DNA of 64,000 bases, taken from positions 62,001-126,000 of the forward strand of contig CAVPDS010000029.1 in assembly GCA_963702695.1 (NCBI GenBank), in the 5' to 3' direction. The notes under the pieces are model-generated. The model ran no database searches and was not told the origin of the DNA. It saw only the letters and a list, made by a program, of their open reading frames with translations. The DNA is from VAZQ01 sp963702695 (GTDB lineage Bacteria; Pseudomonadota; Alphaproteobacteria; Rhizobiales; Xanthobacteraceae). This document shows, one piece after another, positions 1-9,964 of this stretch (position 1 is its first letter; each line of letters opens with the position of its first letter). Made by a program: the position numbers and the translations under genes.

Positions 1-3000
1 ATCGTCGCCGCCAACCAGCGCATGGCGCGCGAGCTTGAGCGGGTCGGGCAGGTGGTCGGGCGCGACGGACGCACCCGCCAGCGCGTGCGCGTCGGCCTGT
101 CGACCGGGGCCTGGGCCGAGATGGAGACCTCGGTCAATACCCTGATCGACGACCTGCTCTGGCCGACCACGGAAGTGACCCGCGCGATCGCGGCAGTCGC
201 GCAAGGTGACCTGCTGCAGACCGTGCGGCTCGATGTGGACGGGCGCCCGTTGGCGGGCGAGTTCCTGCGTTCCGCGAACATCGTCAACACGATGATCAAG
301 CAGCTCAACGTGTTTACTTCGGAGGTGACGCGCGTCGCCCGCGAAGTCGGCACCGAGGGCAAGCTCGGCGGGCAGGCGCAAGTCCGCGAGGTGACAGGCG
401 TCTGGAAGGACCTCACCGAGAGCGTCAACTCGATGGCGTCGAACCTCACCGCCCAGGTGCGCAATATCGCCGAGGTGACCATCGCGGTAGCCAACGGCGA
501 CTTGTCGAAGAAGATCACGGTCGACGTGCGTGGCGAAATCCTGCAGCTCAAGGAAGCCATCAACACGATGGTGGATCAACTCCGCTCGTTCGCCTCGGAA
601 GTCACGCGTGTCGCACGCGAGGTCGGCACCGACGGCAAGCTCGGCGGCCAGGCGATCGTGCCTGGCGTCGCCGGCACCTGGAAGGACTTGACCAATTCGG
701 TGAACGCCATGTGCGGCAACCTCACCGACCAGGTTCGCAACATTGCCCAGGTCACCACCGCGGTCGCTCGCGGCGACCTTTCGCGCAAGATCACCGTCGA
801 CGTGCGCGGTGAAATTCTGGAGCTGAAGGACACCATCAACACGATGGTGGACCAGCTAAACGGCTTCGCTTCCGAAGTGACGCGCGTCGCGCGCGAGGTC
901 GGCACCGAAGGCAAGCTCGGCGGCCAGGCGCAGGTGCCGGGTGTTGCCGGTACCTGGAAGGACCTGACCGACAGCGTCAACTTCATGGCGTCGAATCTGA
1001 CAGCGCAGGTCCGCAACATCGCGGACGTGGCAACCGCCATCGCCGGCGGCGACCTCTCGAAGAAGATCACTGTCAACGTATCGGGCGAAATCCTGCAGCT
1101 CAAAGAGACCATCAACACGATGGTCGATCAGCTCAACGCGTTCGCCGGCGAAGTCACGCGCGTCGCGCGCGAGGTCGGTACCGATGGCCGGCTCGGCGGC
1201 CAGGCCAACGTGCGCGGCGTCGCGGGCACCTGGAAGGACTTGACCGACAGCGTGAACTCGATGGCTTCGAACCTCACCGCCCAGGTTCGCAACATTGCGG
1301 AAGTGTCGACCGCCATCGCCAATGGTGACTTGTCGAAGAAGATCACCGTCGATGTACGCGGCGAAATCCTGGAATTGAAGGACACCATCAACACGATGGT
1401 GGATCAGCTCAACGCCTTTGCGGGCGAAGTGACGCGTGTCGCGCGCGAGGTCGGCACCGAAGGCAAGCTCGGCGGCCAGGCGGTGGTGCGCGGCGTGGCG
1501 GGCACCTGGAAGGACCTCACCGACAGCGTCAATTCAATGGCGTCGAACCTCACCGGCCAAGTCCGCAACATCGCCGAGGTGGCGACCGCCGTGGCGCAGG
1601 GAGACCTGTCGAAGAAGATCACTGTCAACGTGTCGGGCGAAATCCTTCAGCTCAAGGAAACGCTCAACACGATGGTCGATCAGCTCAATGCATTCGCGGC
1701 CGAAGTCACGCGCGTTGCGCGCGAGGTAGGCACCGAAGGCAAGCTCGGCGGCCAGGCCCAGGTGCCGGGCGTCGCCGGCACCTGGAAGGATCTGACCGAC
1801 AGCGTCAATTCGATGGCCGGCAATCTGACGGCTCAGGTCCGCAACATCGTGGAAGTGACCATCGCGGTCGCGAACGGCGATCTTTCCAAGAAGATCACGG
1901 TCGACGTGCGCGGCGAAATCCTTCAGTTGAAGGAAACGTTGAACACGATGGTTGATCAGCTCAATCGGTTCGCCGGCGAAGTGACGCGCGTGGCCCGCGA
2001 AGTCGGCACCGAGGGGAGGCTTGCCGGTCAGGCGAACGTGCCGGGCGTCGCGGGCACGTGGAAAGACTTGACCGACAGCGTCAATTCGATGGCGGGCAAC
2101 CTCACCGCGCAAGTCCGCAATATTGCGGAAGTGACGACGGCGGTGGCGCGCGGTGACCTCTCGCGCAAGATCACCGTCGACGTGAAGGGAGAAATCCTCG
2201 AACTGAAGAACACCATCAACACGATGGTGGACCAGCTCAATTCGTTCGCCTCGGAAGTGACGCGCGTCGCCCGCGAAGTGGGTACCGAAGGCAAGCTCGG
2301 CGGTCAGGCGCAGGTGCCCGGCGTTGCCGGCACCTGGAAGGACTTGACCGACAACGTCAACTTCATGGCGTCGAACCTCACCGCTCAGGTCCGCAACATC
2401 GCCGAGGTCGCGACCGCCATTGCCAGCGGCGACCTTTCGAAGAAGATCACCGTTGACGTGCGCGGCGAAATCCTGCTGCTCAAGGAAACGCTCAACACGA
2501 TGGTGGAGCAGCTTCGCTCGTTTGCGGCGGAAGTCACGCGCGTCGCGCGAGAAGTCGGTACCGAAGGTCGGCTAGGCGGCCAAGCTGTGGTGCCAGGCGT
2601 CGGGGGCACTTGGAAGGACCTGACCGACAACGTCAACCTGCTTGCCGCCAACCTGACAACGCAGGTCCGCAATATCGCCGAGGTGACCACCGCGGTCGCG
2701 CGCGGCGACCTGTCGCGCAAGATCACTGTCGACGTGAAGGGCGAGATTCTCGAACTGAAGAACACCATCAATACGATGGTGGATCAGCTCAATGCCTTCG
2801 CGTCGGAAGTAACGCGCGTCGCGCGCGAGGTCGGCACCGAAGGTAAGCTTGGCGGCCAGGCTGAGGTGCCCGGCGTCGCTGGCACCTGGAAGGATCTTAC
2901 CGACACCGTCAATGTCATGGCCGCGAACCTCACGGAGCAGGTGCGCGGCATCGTGAAGGTCGTTACCGCCGTCGCGAACGGCGACCTCAAGCAGAACCTC

Positions 3001-6000
3001 ACGGTGAAATCCAAGGGCGAGGTCGCGGCGCTGGCTGAGACCATCAACAACATGACCGACACGCTCGCGATCTTCGCGGATCAAGTCACCAGCGTCGCGC
3101 GCGAGGTCGGCGTGGAAGGCCGTCTTGGCGGCCAGGCTAACGTGCCCGGCGCCGCCGGCACCTGGAAGGACCTCACCGGCAACGTCAATCTGCTCGCCGC
3201 GAATCTCACCACCCAGGTTCGCGCGATCGCCGAGGTCGCGACCGCTGTGACCAAGGGCGATCTTACCCGCTCGATTCAGGTCGATGCGCGCGGCGAAGTG
3301 GCCGAGCTGAAAGACAACATCAATACGATGATCGTAAACCTGCGGCTGACCACCGATCGCAATACCGAGCAGGACTGGCTCAAGACCAATCTCGCGAAGT
3401 TCACCAACATGCTGCAGGGACAGCGAGATCTGGCGACCGTCGGCCGTTTGCTGCTGAGCGAGCTGACCCCGCTGGTCAACGCACAGCAGGGCGTCATCTA
3501 CCAGATGGCGAACGATGACGCCCCGGCGCTGCGGCTGTTGTCAGCCTATGCCGATGACGGTGCGAACGGCCACGGCACGGCCTTGCAGCTCGGCGAAGGC
3601 CTCGTCGGCCAGTGCGCGGCGGACAAGCGGAGAATGCTGATCACGGAAATGCCGTCGAACGTCGTTCCGATCGGCTCGGCCTTGTTCAAGGTCGCGCCGC
3701 AGAACGTCATCGTCCTTCCGGTGCTGTTCGAGAGCCAGGTCAAGGCCGTGATCGAGCTCGCCTCAACCAGCGCATTCACGACACTGCAAACGATGTTCCT
3801 CGAGCAGCTCACGACCTCGATCGGCATCGTGCTCAACAGCATCGAGGCGACGATGCAGACCGAAGGGTTGCTCAAGCAGTCGCAGCAGCTCGCCGGCGAA
3901 TTGCAGGCGCGCCAGGGCGAGTTGCAGCAGACCAACGAGCAACTGGAGCAGAAGGCGCAGCAGCTTGCCGAACGCAACGTCGAAGTTGAACGAAAGAATC
4001 AGGAAATCGAGCAGGCGCGGCGCGCGCTCGAGGAAAAGGCGAGCGAGCTGGCGCTAACCTCGAAGTATAAATCGGAATTTCTCGCCAACATGTCGCACGA
4101 GCTGCGTACTCCGCTCAACTCGATCCTGATCCTGGGCCAGCAGCTCACCGAAAATCCAGACGGCAACCTGACCCAGAAGCAGGTCGAATTCGCGCGCACG
4201 ATCCATGGCGCCGGCACCGACCTGCTCAACCTCATCAGCGACATCCTCGACCTGTCCAAGATCGAATCCGGGACGGTGACGGTCGATGCCGAGGATATCT
4301 TCTTCTCGAACCTCATCGACATGGTCGCGCGTCCGTTCCGCCACGAGGCTGAAACGCGGCAGCTTTCGTTCGACGTCCATGTCGATCCGAATCTCGGGCG
4401 CAGCATCAACACCGACTCGAAGCGGTTGCAGCAGGTTCTCAAGAATCTGCTGTCGAACGCATTCAAGTTCACCGGCCAAGGCGGCGTCCGGCTCGACGTT
4501 TCGGCGGCGCCGGGCGGCTGGAGCCCCGAGCATCCGATCCTCAACTCGGCGCAGGTGGTGGCGTTCGAAGTGTCGGATACCGGTATCGGAATTCCGCAGG
4601 AAAAGCAGAAGATCATCTTTGAGGCGTTCCAGCAGGCGGATGCCAGCACCAGCCGGAAATATGGCGGCACCGGACTCGGCCTCGCGATCAGCCGCGAACT
4701 GTCGAACCTGCTCGGAGGTGAGATTCATCTGCGCAGCCTGCCGGGATCGGGTAGCACCTTCACGCTCTATCTGCCGCTGAAATATGTCGGCCCGACCGCG
4801 GCGCTGCGCCCCGCCAGCGGCTCGTTTCCCTCAGCGCCCCCGGCGGTGTTCCATCTCTCCCCGGAGCGCCCGGTCGAGCAGATTCCGGACGACCGGCTGT
4901 CCATCCAGCCAGGCGACAACGTCATCCTCATCGTGGAAGACGATCCGCATTATGCGCGGATCATGCTCGACCTCGCTCGTGACAAGGGGTTCAAGGCGCT
5001 ACTTGCGATGCGCGGCGATGATGCCCTCGACCTCGCCAAGCAGTATCAGCCGGCGGCGGTGTCGCTCGACGTCTTCCTGCCGGACATGCTCGGCTGGAAT
5101 GTTCTCAGTCAGCTCAAGCAGAACCCGCTCACGCGCCACATTCCGGTGCAGATCATCTCGCTCGACGAAGACCGCCAACACGGGCTGGCGCGCGGCGCCT
5201 TCTCCTTCCTCGTCAAGCCGACAACTCCGGAAGGTATCGGAGAAGCGTTCACGAAGATCAAGGAATTCGCCAGGCCGCGGCGCAGGCGTCTCCTGGTGGT
5301 CGAGGATAACCAGGCCGAGCGGATGAGCATCGGTGAACTCCTGGGTCACGACGACATCGAGATCGTCAACGCCAGCACCGGCAATGACGCTCTCGCTGCG
5401 CTGCGCCAGGAGCCCTGTGATTGCGTCGTGCTCGACCTGCGATTGCCGGATATGTCGGGCTTCGAGGTGTTGGAGGAAATGCGCAGCGATGGACTGCTGT
5501 CGGACGTGCCGGTGGTGGTGTTCACCGGCCGCGAATTATCGTCGGAGGAGGATGCGCGGCTCCATACGATGGCGCGCAGTATCGTCGTCAAAGGTGTGGA
5601 ATCGCCGGAGCGGCTGCTCGACGAGACCGCGCTGTTCCTCCACCGCGTCATCACCGACCTGCCACCGGCCAAGCAGCGCATGCTGGAACGGCTCAACAGT
5701 TCAGACGAAGATTTGGTGGGACGATCCGTGCTTCTGGTCGATGATGACTCCCGCAACATTTTCGCATTGTCGAGCGTGCTCGAGCGGCGCGGGATGAAAG
5801 TCCTCACCGCGACCACCGGTCGGGAGGCGATCGAGCTCCTTGAGGCGAATACGGGATTGGCGATCGTGCTGATGGATATCATGATGCCTGAAATGGATGG
5901 CTATCAGACCGTCCAGAAGATTCGCGAGAACCCGGCCTATCGTCGGCTGCCAATCATCGCGCTGACGGCCAAGGCCATGAAGGGCGATCGCGAGAAATGC

Positions 6001-6087
6001 CTTGAAGCGGGGGCGTCGGACTATCTCGCCAAACCGGTGAATACCGAGCAGCTCCTGTCCGCGTTGCGGATGTGGCTCCATCGCTGA
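1..6087 (+). CDS. Poly-HAMP hybrid histidine kinase with GAF and three receiver domains (5' end missing)
   Basis: The frame is open to the left edge, so the gene starts outside the window; the Met at 22 is probably internal. Residues here are numbered from that Met. About residues 97-1110 are eleven near-identical units of 92 residues, each HAMP-like (EVTRVAREVG, TWKDLTDSVN, GDLSRKITVD). Next come a GAF domain (about 1135-1280), a Gln/Glu-rich coiled coil, a HisKA dimerisation domain with the phosphorylated His at 1359 (MSHELRTP), and a HATPase domain (NLLSNAFKFT, DTGIGIP, GGTGLGLAIS). Three receiver domains follow, with acceptor Asp at 1683, 1805 and 1952. No membrane segment is visible in the part present, so sensing may be cytoplasmic. 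Poly-HAMP kinases with repeats of this length are known from fungal group III kinases and many bacteria. The signal is unknown. The next kinase gene starts 12 bases downstream, suggesting one operon. Confidence 0.93.
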   Translation: MVAANQRMARELERVGQVVGRDGRTRQRVRVGLSTGAWAEMETSVNTLIDDLLWPTTEVTRAIAAVAQGDLLQTVRLDVDGRPLAGEFLRSANIVNTMIKQLNVFTSEVTRVAREVGTEGKLGGQAQVREVTGVWKDLTESVNSMASNLTAQVRNIAEVTIAVANGDLSKKITVDVRGEILQLKEAINTMVDQLRSFASEVTRVAREVGTDGKLGGQAIVPGVAGTWKDLTNSVNAMCGNLTDQVRNIAQVTTAVARGDLSRKITVDVRGEILELKDTINTMVDQLNGFASEVTRVAREVGTEGKLGGQAQVPGVAGTWKDLTDSVNFMASNLTAQVRNIADVATAIAGGDLSKKITVNVSGEILQLKETINTMVDQLNAFAGEVTRVAREVGTDGRLGGQANVRGVAGTWKDLTDSVNSMASNLTAQVRNIAEVSTAIANGDLSKKITVDVRGEILELKDTINTMVDQLNAFAGEVTRVAREVGTEGKLGGQAVVRGVAGTWKDLTDSVNSMASNLTGQVRNIAEVATAVAQGDLSKKITVNVSGEILQLKETLNTMVDQLNAFAAEVTRVAREVGTEGKLGGQAQVPGVAGTWKDLTDSVNSMAGNLTAQVRNIVEVTIAVANGDLSKKITVDVRGEILQLKETLNTMVDQLNRFAGEVTRVAREVGTEGRLAGQANVPGVAGTWKDLTDSVNSMAGNLTAQVRNIAEVTTAVARGDLSRKITVDVKGEILELKNTINTMVDQLNSFASEVTRVAREVGTEGKLGGQAQVPGVAGTWKDLTDNVNFMASNLTAQVRNIAEVATAIASGDLSKKITVDVRGEILLLKETLNTMVEQLRSFAAEVTRVAREVGTEGRLGGQAVVPGVGGTWKDLTDNVNLLAANLTTQVRNIAEVTTAVARGDLSRKITVDVKGEILELKNTINTMVDQLNAFASEVTRVAREVGTEGKLGGQAEVPGVAGTWKDLTDTVNVMAANLTEQVRGIVKVVTAVANGDLKQNLTVKSKGEVAALAETINNMTDTLAIFADQVTSVAREVGVEGRLGGQANVPGAAGTWKDLTGNVNLLAANLTTQVRAIAEVATAVTKGDLTRSIQVDARGEVAELKDNINTMIVNLRLTTDRNTEQDWLKTNLAKFTNMLQGQRDLATVGRLLLSELTPLVNAQQGVIYQMANDDAPALRLLSAYADDGANGHGTALQLGEGLVGQCAADKRRMLITEMPSNVVPIGSALFKVAPQNVIVLPVLFESQVKAVIELASTSAFTTLQTMFLEQLTTSIGIVLNSIEATMQTEGLLKQSQQLAGELQARQGELQQTNEQLEQKAQQLAERNVEVERKNQEIEQARRALEEKASELALTSKYKSEFLANMSHELRTPLNSILILGQQLTENPDGNLTQKQVEFARTIHGAGTDLLNLISDILDLSKIESGTVTVDAEDIFFSNLIDMVARPFRHEAETRQLSFDVHVDPNLGRSINTDSKRLQQVLKNLLSNAFKFTGQGGVRLDVSAAPGGWSPEHPILNSAQVVAFEVSDTGIGIPQEKQKIIFEAFQQADASTSRKYGGTGLGLAISRELSNLLGGEIHLRSLPGSGSTFTLYLPLKYVGPTAALRPASGSFPSAPPAVFHLSPERPVEQIPDDRLSIQPGDNVILIVEDDPHYARIMLDLARDKGFKALLAMRGDDALDLAKQYQPAAVSLDVFLPDMLGWNVLSQLKQNPLTRHIPVQIISLDEDRQHGLARGAFSFLVKPTTPEGIGEAFTKIKEFARPRRRRLLVVEDNQAERMSIGELLGHDDIEIVNASTGNDALAALRQEPCDCVVLDLRLPDMSGFEVLEEMRSDGLLSDVPVVVFTGRELSSEEDARLHTMARSIVVKGVESPERLLDETALFLHRVITDLPPAKQRMLERLNSSDEDLVGRSVLLVDDDSRNIFALSSVLERRGMKVLTATTGREAIELLEANTGLAIVLMDIMMPEMDGYQTVQKIRENPAYRRLPIIALTAKAMKGDREKCLEAGASDYLAKPVNTEQLLSALRMWLHR
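310..3345 (+). repeat. Eleven tandem 276-nt units encoding the HAMP array
   Basis: The motif EVTRVAREVG recurs eleven times at a strict 276-nt (92-codon) period inside the kinase gene; for example, units start near 320, 596 and 868. Most units are highly similar at the DNA level, and the last two are the most divergent. Such an array can expand, contract or convert by recombination, and it is a likely place for short-read assembly collapse. Confidence 0.92.
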
Positions 6088-6099
6088 CCCGGAGGCTCC

Positions 6100-8013
6100 A
6101 TGAAGTCCGACGACAAGGTCAACATCCTCCTGGTGGATGATCAGCCGGCGAAGCTGCTTGCTTACGAGATCATCCTGCGCGAACTGGATGAGAACCTTCT
6201 GAAGGCCGCCTCCGCGCGGGAAGCGTTGGAATGCCTCCTGAAGAACGATGTCGCCGTCATGCTCATCGACGTCTGCATGCCGGAGCTCGACGGATTTGAA
6301 CTGGCGGCGATGATCCGCGAGCATCCTCGCTTCCAGCAGACCGCGATCATCTTCATTTCCGCAATCCATCTCACGGACGTCGACCGCTTGCGCGGTTACG
6401 AGATGGGCGGCGTTGACTACGTTCCAGTCCCGGTTGTTCCGGAAGTCCTGCGCGCCAAGGTCCATGTCTTCGCCGAGCTGCATCGCAAGACCCGCGCGCT
6501 CGAGCGGTTTAATTCCGAGCTGGAGCGGCGTGTCGCGGAGCGAACCGCGGAGCTGGAGTCCTCAGCTCTGCGGTTGCTGCAGAGCGAGCGATTGCGCAGT
6601 TTGGCGTTTGCCGCCGGGCAGATGGGATCGTGGGCATGGGACACCGTGACCGGCGACTGCGTCTGGGATGAAGGCCAATATCGTATCTGCGGTCGGCATC
6701 CTGACGCGTTCGAGGTGACGGCGGCCAGCATTCAGTCGCTCATTCATCCCGATGACTTGCCGCACCTGAAGGCGGAGTTCGAGAAGCTCGGGGCCGACCG
6801 ACAGAATTTCCAGACCGAATTCCGCGTGCGCCGGCCGAGCGGCGAATGGCGTTGGTGCATCGGCGCGGCAGCGGCGAGCGTCGATGATGTGAACCGCGTC
6901 ATCCGCCTGAGCGGCGTAACGGTCGATATCACCGATCGCAAGCGTGCGGAGGAACGCCGGACATTGCTGGTGCGCGAGGTCGATCACCGCGCCCGCAACG
7001 CGCTTGCTGTCGTGCAATCCATCATCAGGCTTACCCGCGCAAAGACCATCGATGCTTACATCGCCGCGGTGGACGGCCGTATCGGCGCGCTATCGCGGGC
7101 GCATGTGCTGCTGTCCGAATCGCGCTGGGAGGGGGCCGCCCTCGATACTCTGGTCGAGGAGGAATTGGCACCTTACCGCAGCGGTGACGGAGGGAAGATC
7201 AACGTCGACGGCGCTTCTACCCTGCTCGAGCCGGCAACTGCGCAGATCCTGGCTCTTGTCCTGCATGAGCTTGCGACCAATGCTGCCAAGTATGGTGCGC
7301 TGTCGCTCGCCGGCGGCAGGGTAAGGCTGACGTGGCGGACTCAGCCGAGTGAACTCATACTCGAATGGACGGAAACCGGCGGACCGGTTGTCGAGCTTCC
7401 GTTGGCTCAGGGCTATGGCACGAAAGTCATCAAGGCCAGCATCGAGCGGCAATTGGCGGGTCACGTGACATTCGATTGGCGGCCGGACGGACTGCATTGC
7501 GTTCTCGCGATCCCGTTGCGGGATGACAATGCCATCCCCGCCGATCGCGCCAGCATCCCGGTCCGGGCCGAGAAGAACGCGAGCGTCAAGCCGTTGAAGA
7601 CGATCGCCGGAGATCGCCTCCTGCTCGTGGAAGACGAGGCTCTCATCGGCATCATGATGAAGGACATGCTCACGGAACTGGGATTCCAGGTGGTCGGTCC
7701 GTTCAACAAAGTCGCCGAGGCACTTGCCGCAGCCAAGCACGAGGAGTTTCACGGGGCTATTCTGGACGTCAATCTCAATGGTGAACTGGTCTACCCGGTC
7801 GCCGATCTGGTGGAAGCCCGCGGCGTGCCTTTCGTCTTCGTGACCGGTTATGGCGCCGACGGCGTCGCGGATCGATTCACGGGTGTCCCGGTGCTGCAAA
7901 AACCGATCGAAAGACAGATGTTGCAGGGCATGTTCGTACGCGAACCCACTTCTGTGGGTCAGGCCGGCTGCGCCAAGCCCGCTCGGCTCGCCGGTGGGGT
8001 GCGCATCTATTGA
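6100..8013 (+). CDS. REC-PAS-HWE histidine kinase-REC hybrid protein
   Basis: This 637-residue cytoplasmic signalling protein starts with a receiver domain (about 6-120, acceptor Asp57 in LIDVCMP). A short coiled coil and a PAS/PAC domain (about 165-285, ending VDITDRKRAEE) follow. The kinase core is of the HWE/HisKA_2 type: phosphorylated His296 in REVDHRARNALAVVQS, and an ATPase region with LHELATNAAKYGAL. A second receiver domain is at about 505-620 (Asp556, LDVNLNG; conserved Lys in LQKPIE). HWE kinases are typical of alphaproteobacteria and often serve general stress or light responses. The gene follows the poly-HAMP kinase by 12 bases with GGAGG just before its ATG, so the two are probably co-transcribed. 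Its N-terminal receiver could take phosphate from that kinase; this partnership is inferred. Confidence 0.9.
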   Translation: MKSDDKVNILLVDDQPAKLLAYEIILRELDENLLKAASAREALECLLKNDVAVMLIDVCMPELDGFELAAMIREHPRFQQTAIIFISAIHLTDVDRLRGYEMGGVDYVPVPVVPEVLRAKVHVFAELHRKTRALERFNSELERRVAERTAELESSALRLLQSERLRSLAFAAGQMGSWAWDTVTGDCVWDEGQYRICGRHPDAFEVTAASIQSLIHPDDLPHLKAEFEKLGADRQNFQTEFRVRRPSGEWRWCIGAAAASVDDVNRVIRLSGVTVDITDRKRAEERRTLLVREVDHRARNALAVVQSIIRLTRAKTIDAYIAAVDGRIGALSRAHVLLSESRWEGAALDTLVEEELAPYRSGDGGKINVDGASTLLEPATAQILALVLHELATNAAKYGALSLAGGRVRLTWRTQPSELILEWTETGGPVVELPLAQGYGTKVIKASIERQLAGHVTFDWRPDGLHCVLAIPLRDDNAIPADRASIPVRAEKNASVKPLKTIAGDRLLLVEDEALIGIMMKDMLTELGFQVVGPFNKVAEALAAAKHEEFHGAILDVNLNGELVYPVADLVEARGVPFVFVTGYGADGVADRFTGVPVLQKPIERQMLQGMFVREPTSVGQAGCAKPARLAGGVRIY

Positions 8014-8242
8014 TGTTTTACGGTCGATCTGCGCAACAGCGCATTCTTTGCCGAGTCCCCCGCATCCCTTCTGGGCCGGACCGCCGCCTGTACATTGTAG
8101 GAAAAATTCAGTTTATGCCGCAGCCGTTTCCACGGGTGTCGTGGGCCCGCGGCCGGCGCCGCGACCGCGGGGATGGAGGGTGGGCTGGTAGACAGCACAT
8201 CGAGTGAAGCACTCCGCCGTCAGCCCGTTGCCGGCGGCTGCC
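8014..8242. other. Intergenic region with no recognised gene
   Basis: The gap between the HWE kinase and the amidohydrolase is 412 bases (8014-8425). The last third is the dispersed repeat listed separately. The rest is GC-rich with short open frames on both strands that resemble no family I know. No convincing terminator is visible. Confidence 0.4.
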
Positions 8243-8345
8243 AGAGCATGATCGCTTCAGATTGAAGCGATCATGCTCCGCTTCTCTTTGATTGGTCGCA
8301 TGATCTGAATCCTGAAAAGTCTGAAACTTTTCGGGATCGTGCTCT
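8243..8345 (+). repeat. Dispersed ~100-nt palindromic repeat, copy 1
   Basis: It begins with a near-perfect hairpin (GCATGATCGCTTCA, then its complement) and ends with a second palindromic part around CTTTTCGGGATCGTGCTC. A second copy in the same orientation lies at 9963-10062, with only scattered substitutions. Non-coding elements of this kind are common between genes in Bradyrhizobium and its relatives. Confidence 0.85.
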
Positions 8346-8425
8346 AATGGCAATTCTTCCCATTGCGTCGCGCTCGCGGCACTGCTGAAATCCCACCTAA
8401 TCAGCAACACAGGGAGGGATATTCT

Positions 8426-9370
8426 ATGTTCTCACGTCGCAGTTTCCTTCGCGGCACAATCGGCGCGGGCGTTGCGCTGACAACGCAGCGCGCGCAGTGG
8501 GCGCTGGCGCAGACGCCCGCGGCTCCAGCACGCGGCAGCCGGCTGATCATCGATTCGCAGATCCACATGTGGAAGGCGAATACGCCGGACTGGCCCTGGG
8601 TGCCCGGCACCCGCGCGCAGCTTCCGGAGCCGATGACCATCGAGCGGGTCATCCCGATGATCGACGATGCCGGTGTCGATCGAGTGGTCATCGTTCCGCC
8701 GACGCTGGCGGGCGAGCGTCTCGACTATGGTCAGGAAGCGGTGCGCCGGTATCCCGGCCGCTTTGCCATCATGGGGCGGGTCAACCTCGACGATCCGCAG
8801 AATGCAGCGCGGTTCCCGACGTGGCGACAACAGCCCGGCGTGCTCGGCATTCGCCTGAACATCGCCGGCAAAGAAGCCGCCTGGCTGACGGATGGCACGG
8901 CCGACTGGTTCTGGCCGGCGGCCGAGAAGTCAAAGATCCCGATCATGTTCCTCACCACCGGCCAGACGCATCTGTTTGGCAACATCGCCGAGCGGCATCC
9001 GCAGCTCCTGCTCATCATCGACCACATGGGCGTTTCGTCGGAGGCGGTGCGCAATCACAAGCTCGCGGAGGCGATCGCGGAGTCGGCGGCGCTCGCCAAG
9101 TACCCGAACGTCTCGGTGAAGCTTTCGGCGGCGCCGCTGTTCTCGTCCGAGCCCTATCCGTTCAATGATGTAAATCCTCACATCCATCGGCTGTTTGACG
9201 TGTTCGGTCCACAGCGCTGCCATTGGGGGACCGACGTGACCAATTCATACGCCAAGGCCACTTATCGTCAGCGGGTAACCCATTTCACCGAGGAGCTGAA
9301 ATTCCTGTCCGAGGAAGACAAGGACTGGATCATGGGACGCTCGATCGCGGAGCGCCTGGGCTGGGTGTAA
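8426..9370 (+). CDS. Tat-exported amidohydrolase family protein (TIM barrel)
   Basis: This 314-residue protein starts with a twin-arginine signal (RRSFLRG at residues 4-10, then a hydrophobic stretch ending ALAQTPA), so it should be folded before export to the periplasm. The mature part resembles amidohydrolase_2 family enzymes: a first-strand motif DSQIHMW in place of the usual DxHxH, a metal or catalytic His in LLIIDHMG, and a late Asp in HWGTDVT. Such proteins act as lactonases, decarboxylases or hydrolases on small organic acids; the substrate cannot be read from sequence. The start was chosen for the ribosome site AGGGAGG about 8 bases upstream of ATG 8426; an upstream in-frame start would bury the Tat signal. 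It sits between the two dispersed repeats. Confidence 0.85.
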   Translation: MFSRRSFLRGTIGAGVALTTQRAQWALAQTPAAPARGSRLIIDSQIHMWKANTPDWPWVPGTRAQLPEPMTIERVIPMIDDAGVDRVVIVPPTLAGERLDYGQEAVRRYPGRFAIMGRVNLDDPQNAARFPTWRQQPGVLGIRLNIAGKEAAWLTDGTADWFWPAAEKSKIPIMFLTTGQTHLFGNIAERHPQLLLIIDHMGVSSEAVRNHKLAEAIAESAALAKYPNVSVKLSAAPLFSSEPYPFNDVNPHIHRLFDVFGPQRCHWGTDVTNSYAKATYRQRVTHFTEELKFLSEEDKDWIMGRSIAERLGWV

Positions 9371-9442
9371 CGCGCCGCCGCAAGAAACAACACGATCACA
9401 GCGGACGTTGCTTCGTCCGCATTTCATGTCTGCATTCACGCG

Positions 9443-9964
9443 ATGGCCGACGCAAACGCAGAACGCCACCCATTGTCCGACGCCGAAGAGCGCCCGGTGG
9501 CGGATGATATCGCTTTTCAGGCGCGAGTCTGGAAAGCTGAACGCATCGGCTGGTGCGTGATGACGATCGTGGTCGGGAGCGGGCTGCTTGGCGTCTTCTC
9601 GAACGGACCTCTCAGCAACCGATTTGTCGCAAGCTCAGATGGAGTGGTGCGCGTCGAATACGAACGCTTCGGGCGTAAGACTGCGGTCAGTCACTTTACA
9701 ATGACGGTGGCGTCGTCGTCCGGGCCGGAGGTTCAGCTCCGGCTTGGTCCCGACTTTGCACGTTTCTATGACATCGAGTCGCTTCAACCGATTCCCCGGC
9801 GCACCACCGCCGGCGCCGACGGACTCGAACTGGTGTTTGCGACAGCATCGAAGGGTGATCTGTCCGTTCGCCTCGCCGCGCGCGCGGATCATTTCGGCAT
9901 CGCCAGGATCAACATCGAAGTCGAGGGCAAGAGCATCGCCTTGAAACAATTCATCTATCCCTAG
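9443..9964 (+). CDS. Small single-span membrane protein of unknown function
   Basis: This 173-residue protein has a hydrophilic N-terminus, one hydrophobic segment at about residues 36-53 (WCVMTIVVGSGLLGVF) and a beta-rich C-terminal domain with many short charged strands. It is probably anchored in the inner membrane with the C-terminal domain outside. No family is recognised. It lies upstream of the YetF-type gene, separated only by a copy of the dispersed repeat, and its stop codon at 9962-9964 overlaps the first bases of that repeat. A functional link with YetF is possible but inferred from position alone. Confidence 0.65.
   Translation: MADANAERHPLSDAEERPVADDIAFQARVWKAERIGWCVMTIVVGSGLLGVFSNGPLSNRFVASSDGVVRVEYERFGRKTAVSHFTMTVASSSGPEVQLRLGPDFARFYDIESLQPIPRRTTAGADGLELVFATASKGDLSVRLAARADHFGIARINIEVEGKSIALKQFIYP

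Noticed and set aside
576..3062. Series of long antisense open frames across the HAMP array
   Set aside because: They repeat with the 276-nt period of the sense gene and have low-complexity Ser/Arg/Thr composition; they are a by-product of GC-rich codon use.
310..3345. Regular repeats as a possible CRISPR array
   Set aside because: The unit is 276 nt, lacks short spacers and is coding throughout.
8105..8200. Short minus-strand frame ending TTPVETAAA as a gene remnant
   Set aside because: No family was recognised and the composition is simple Arg/Gly/Pro/Ala.
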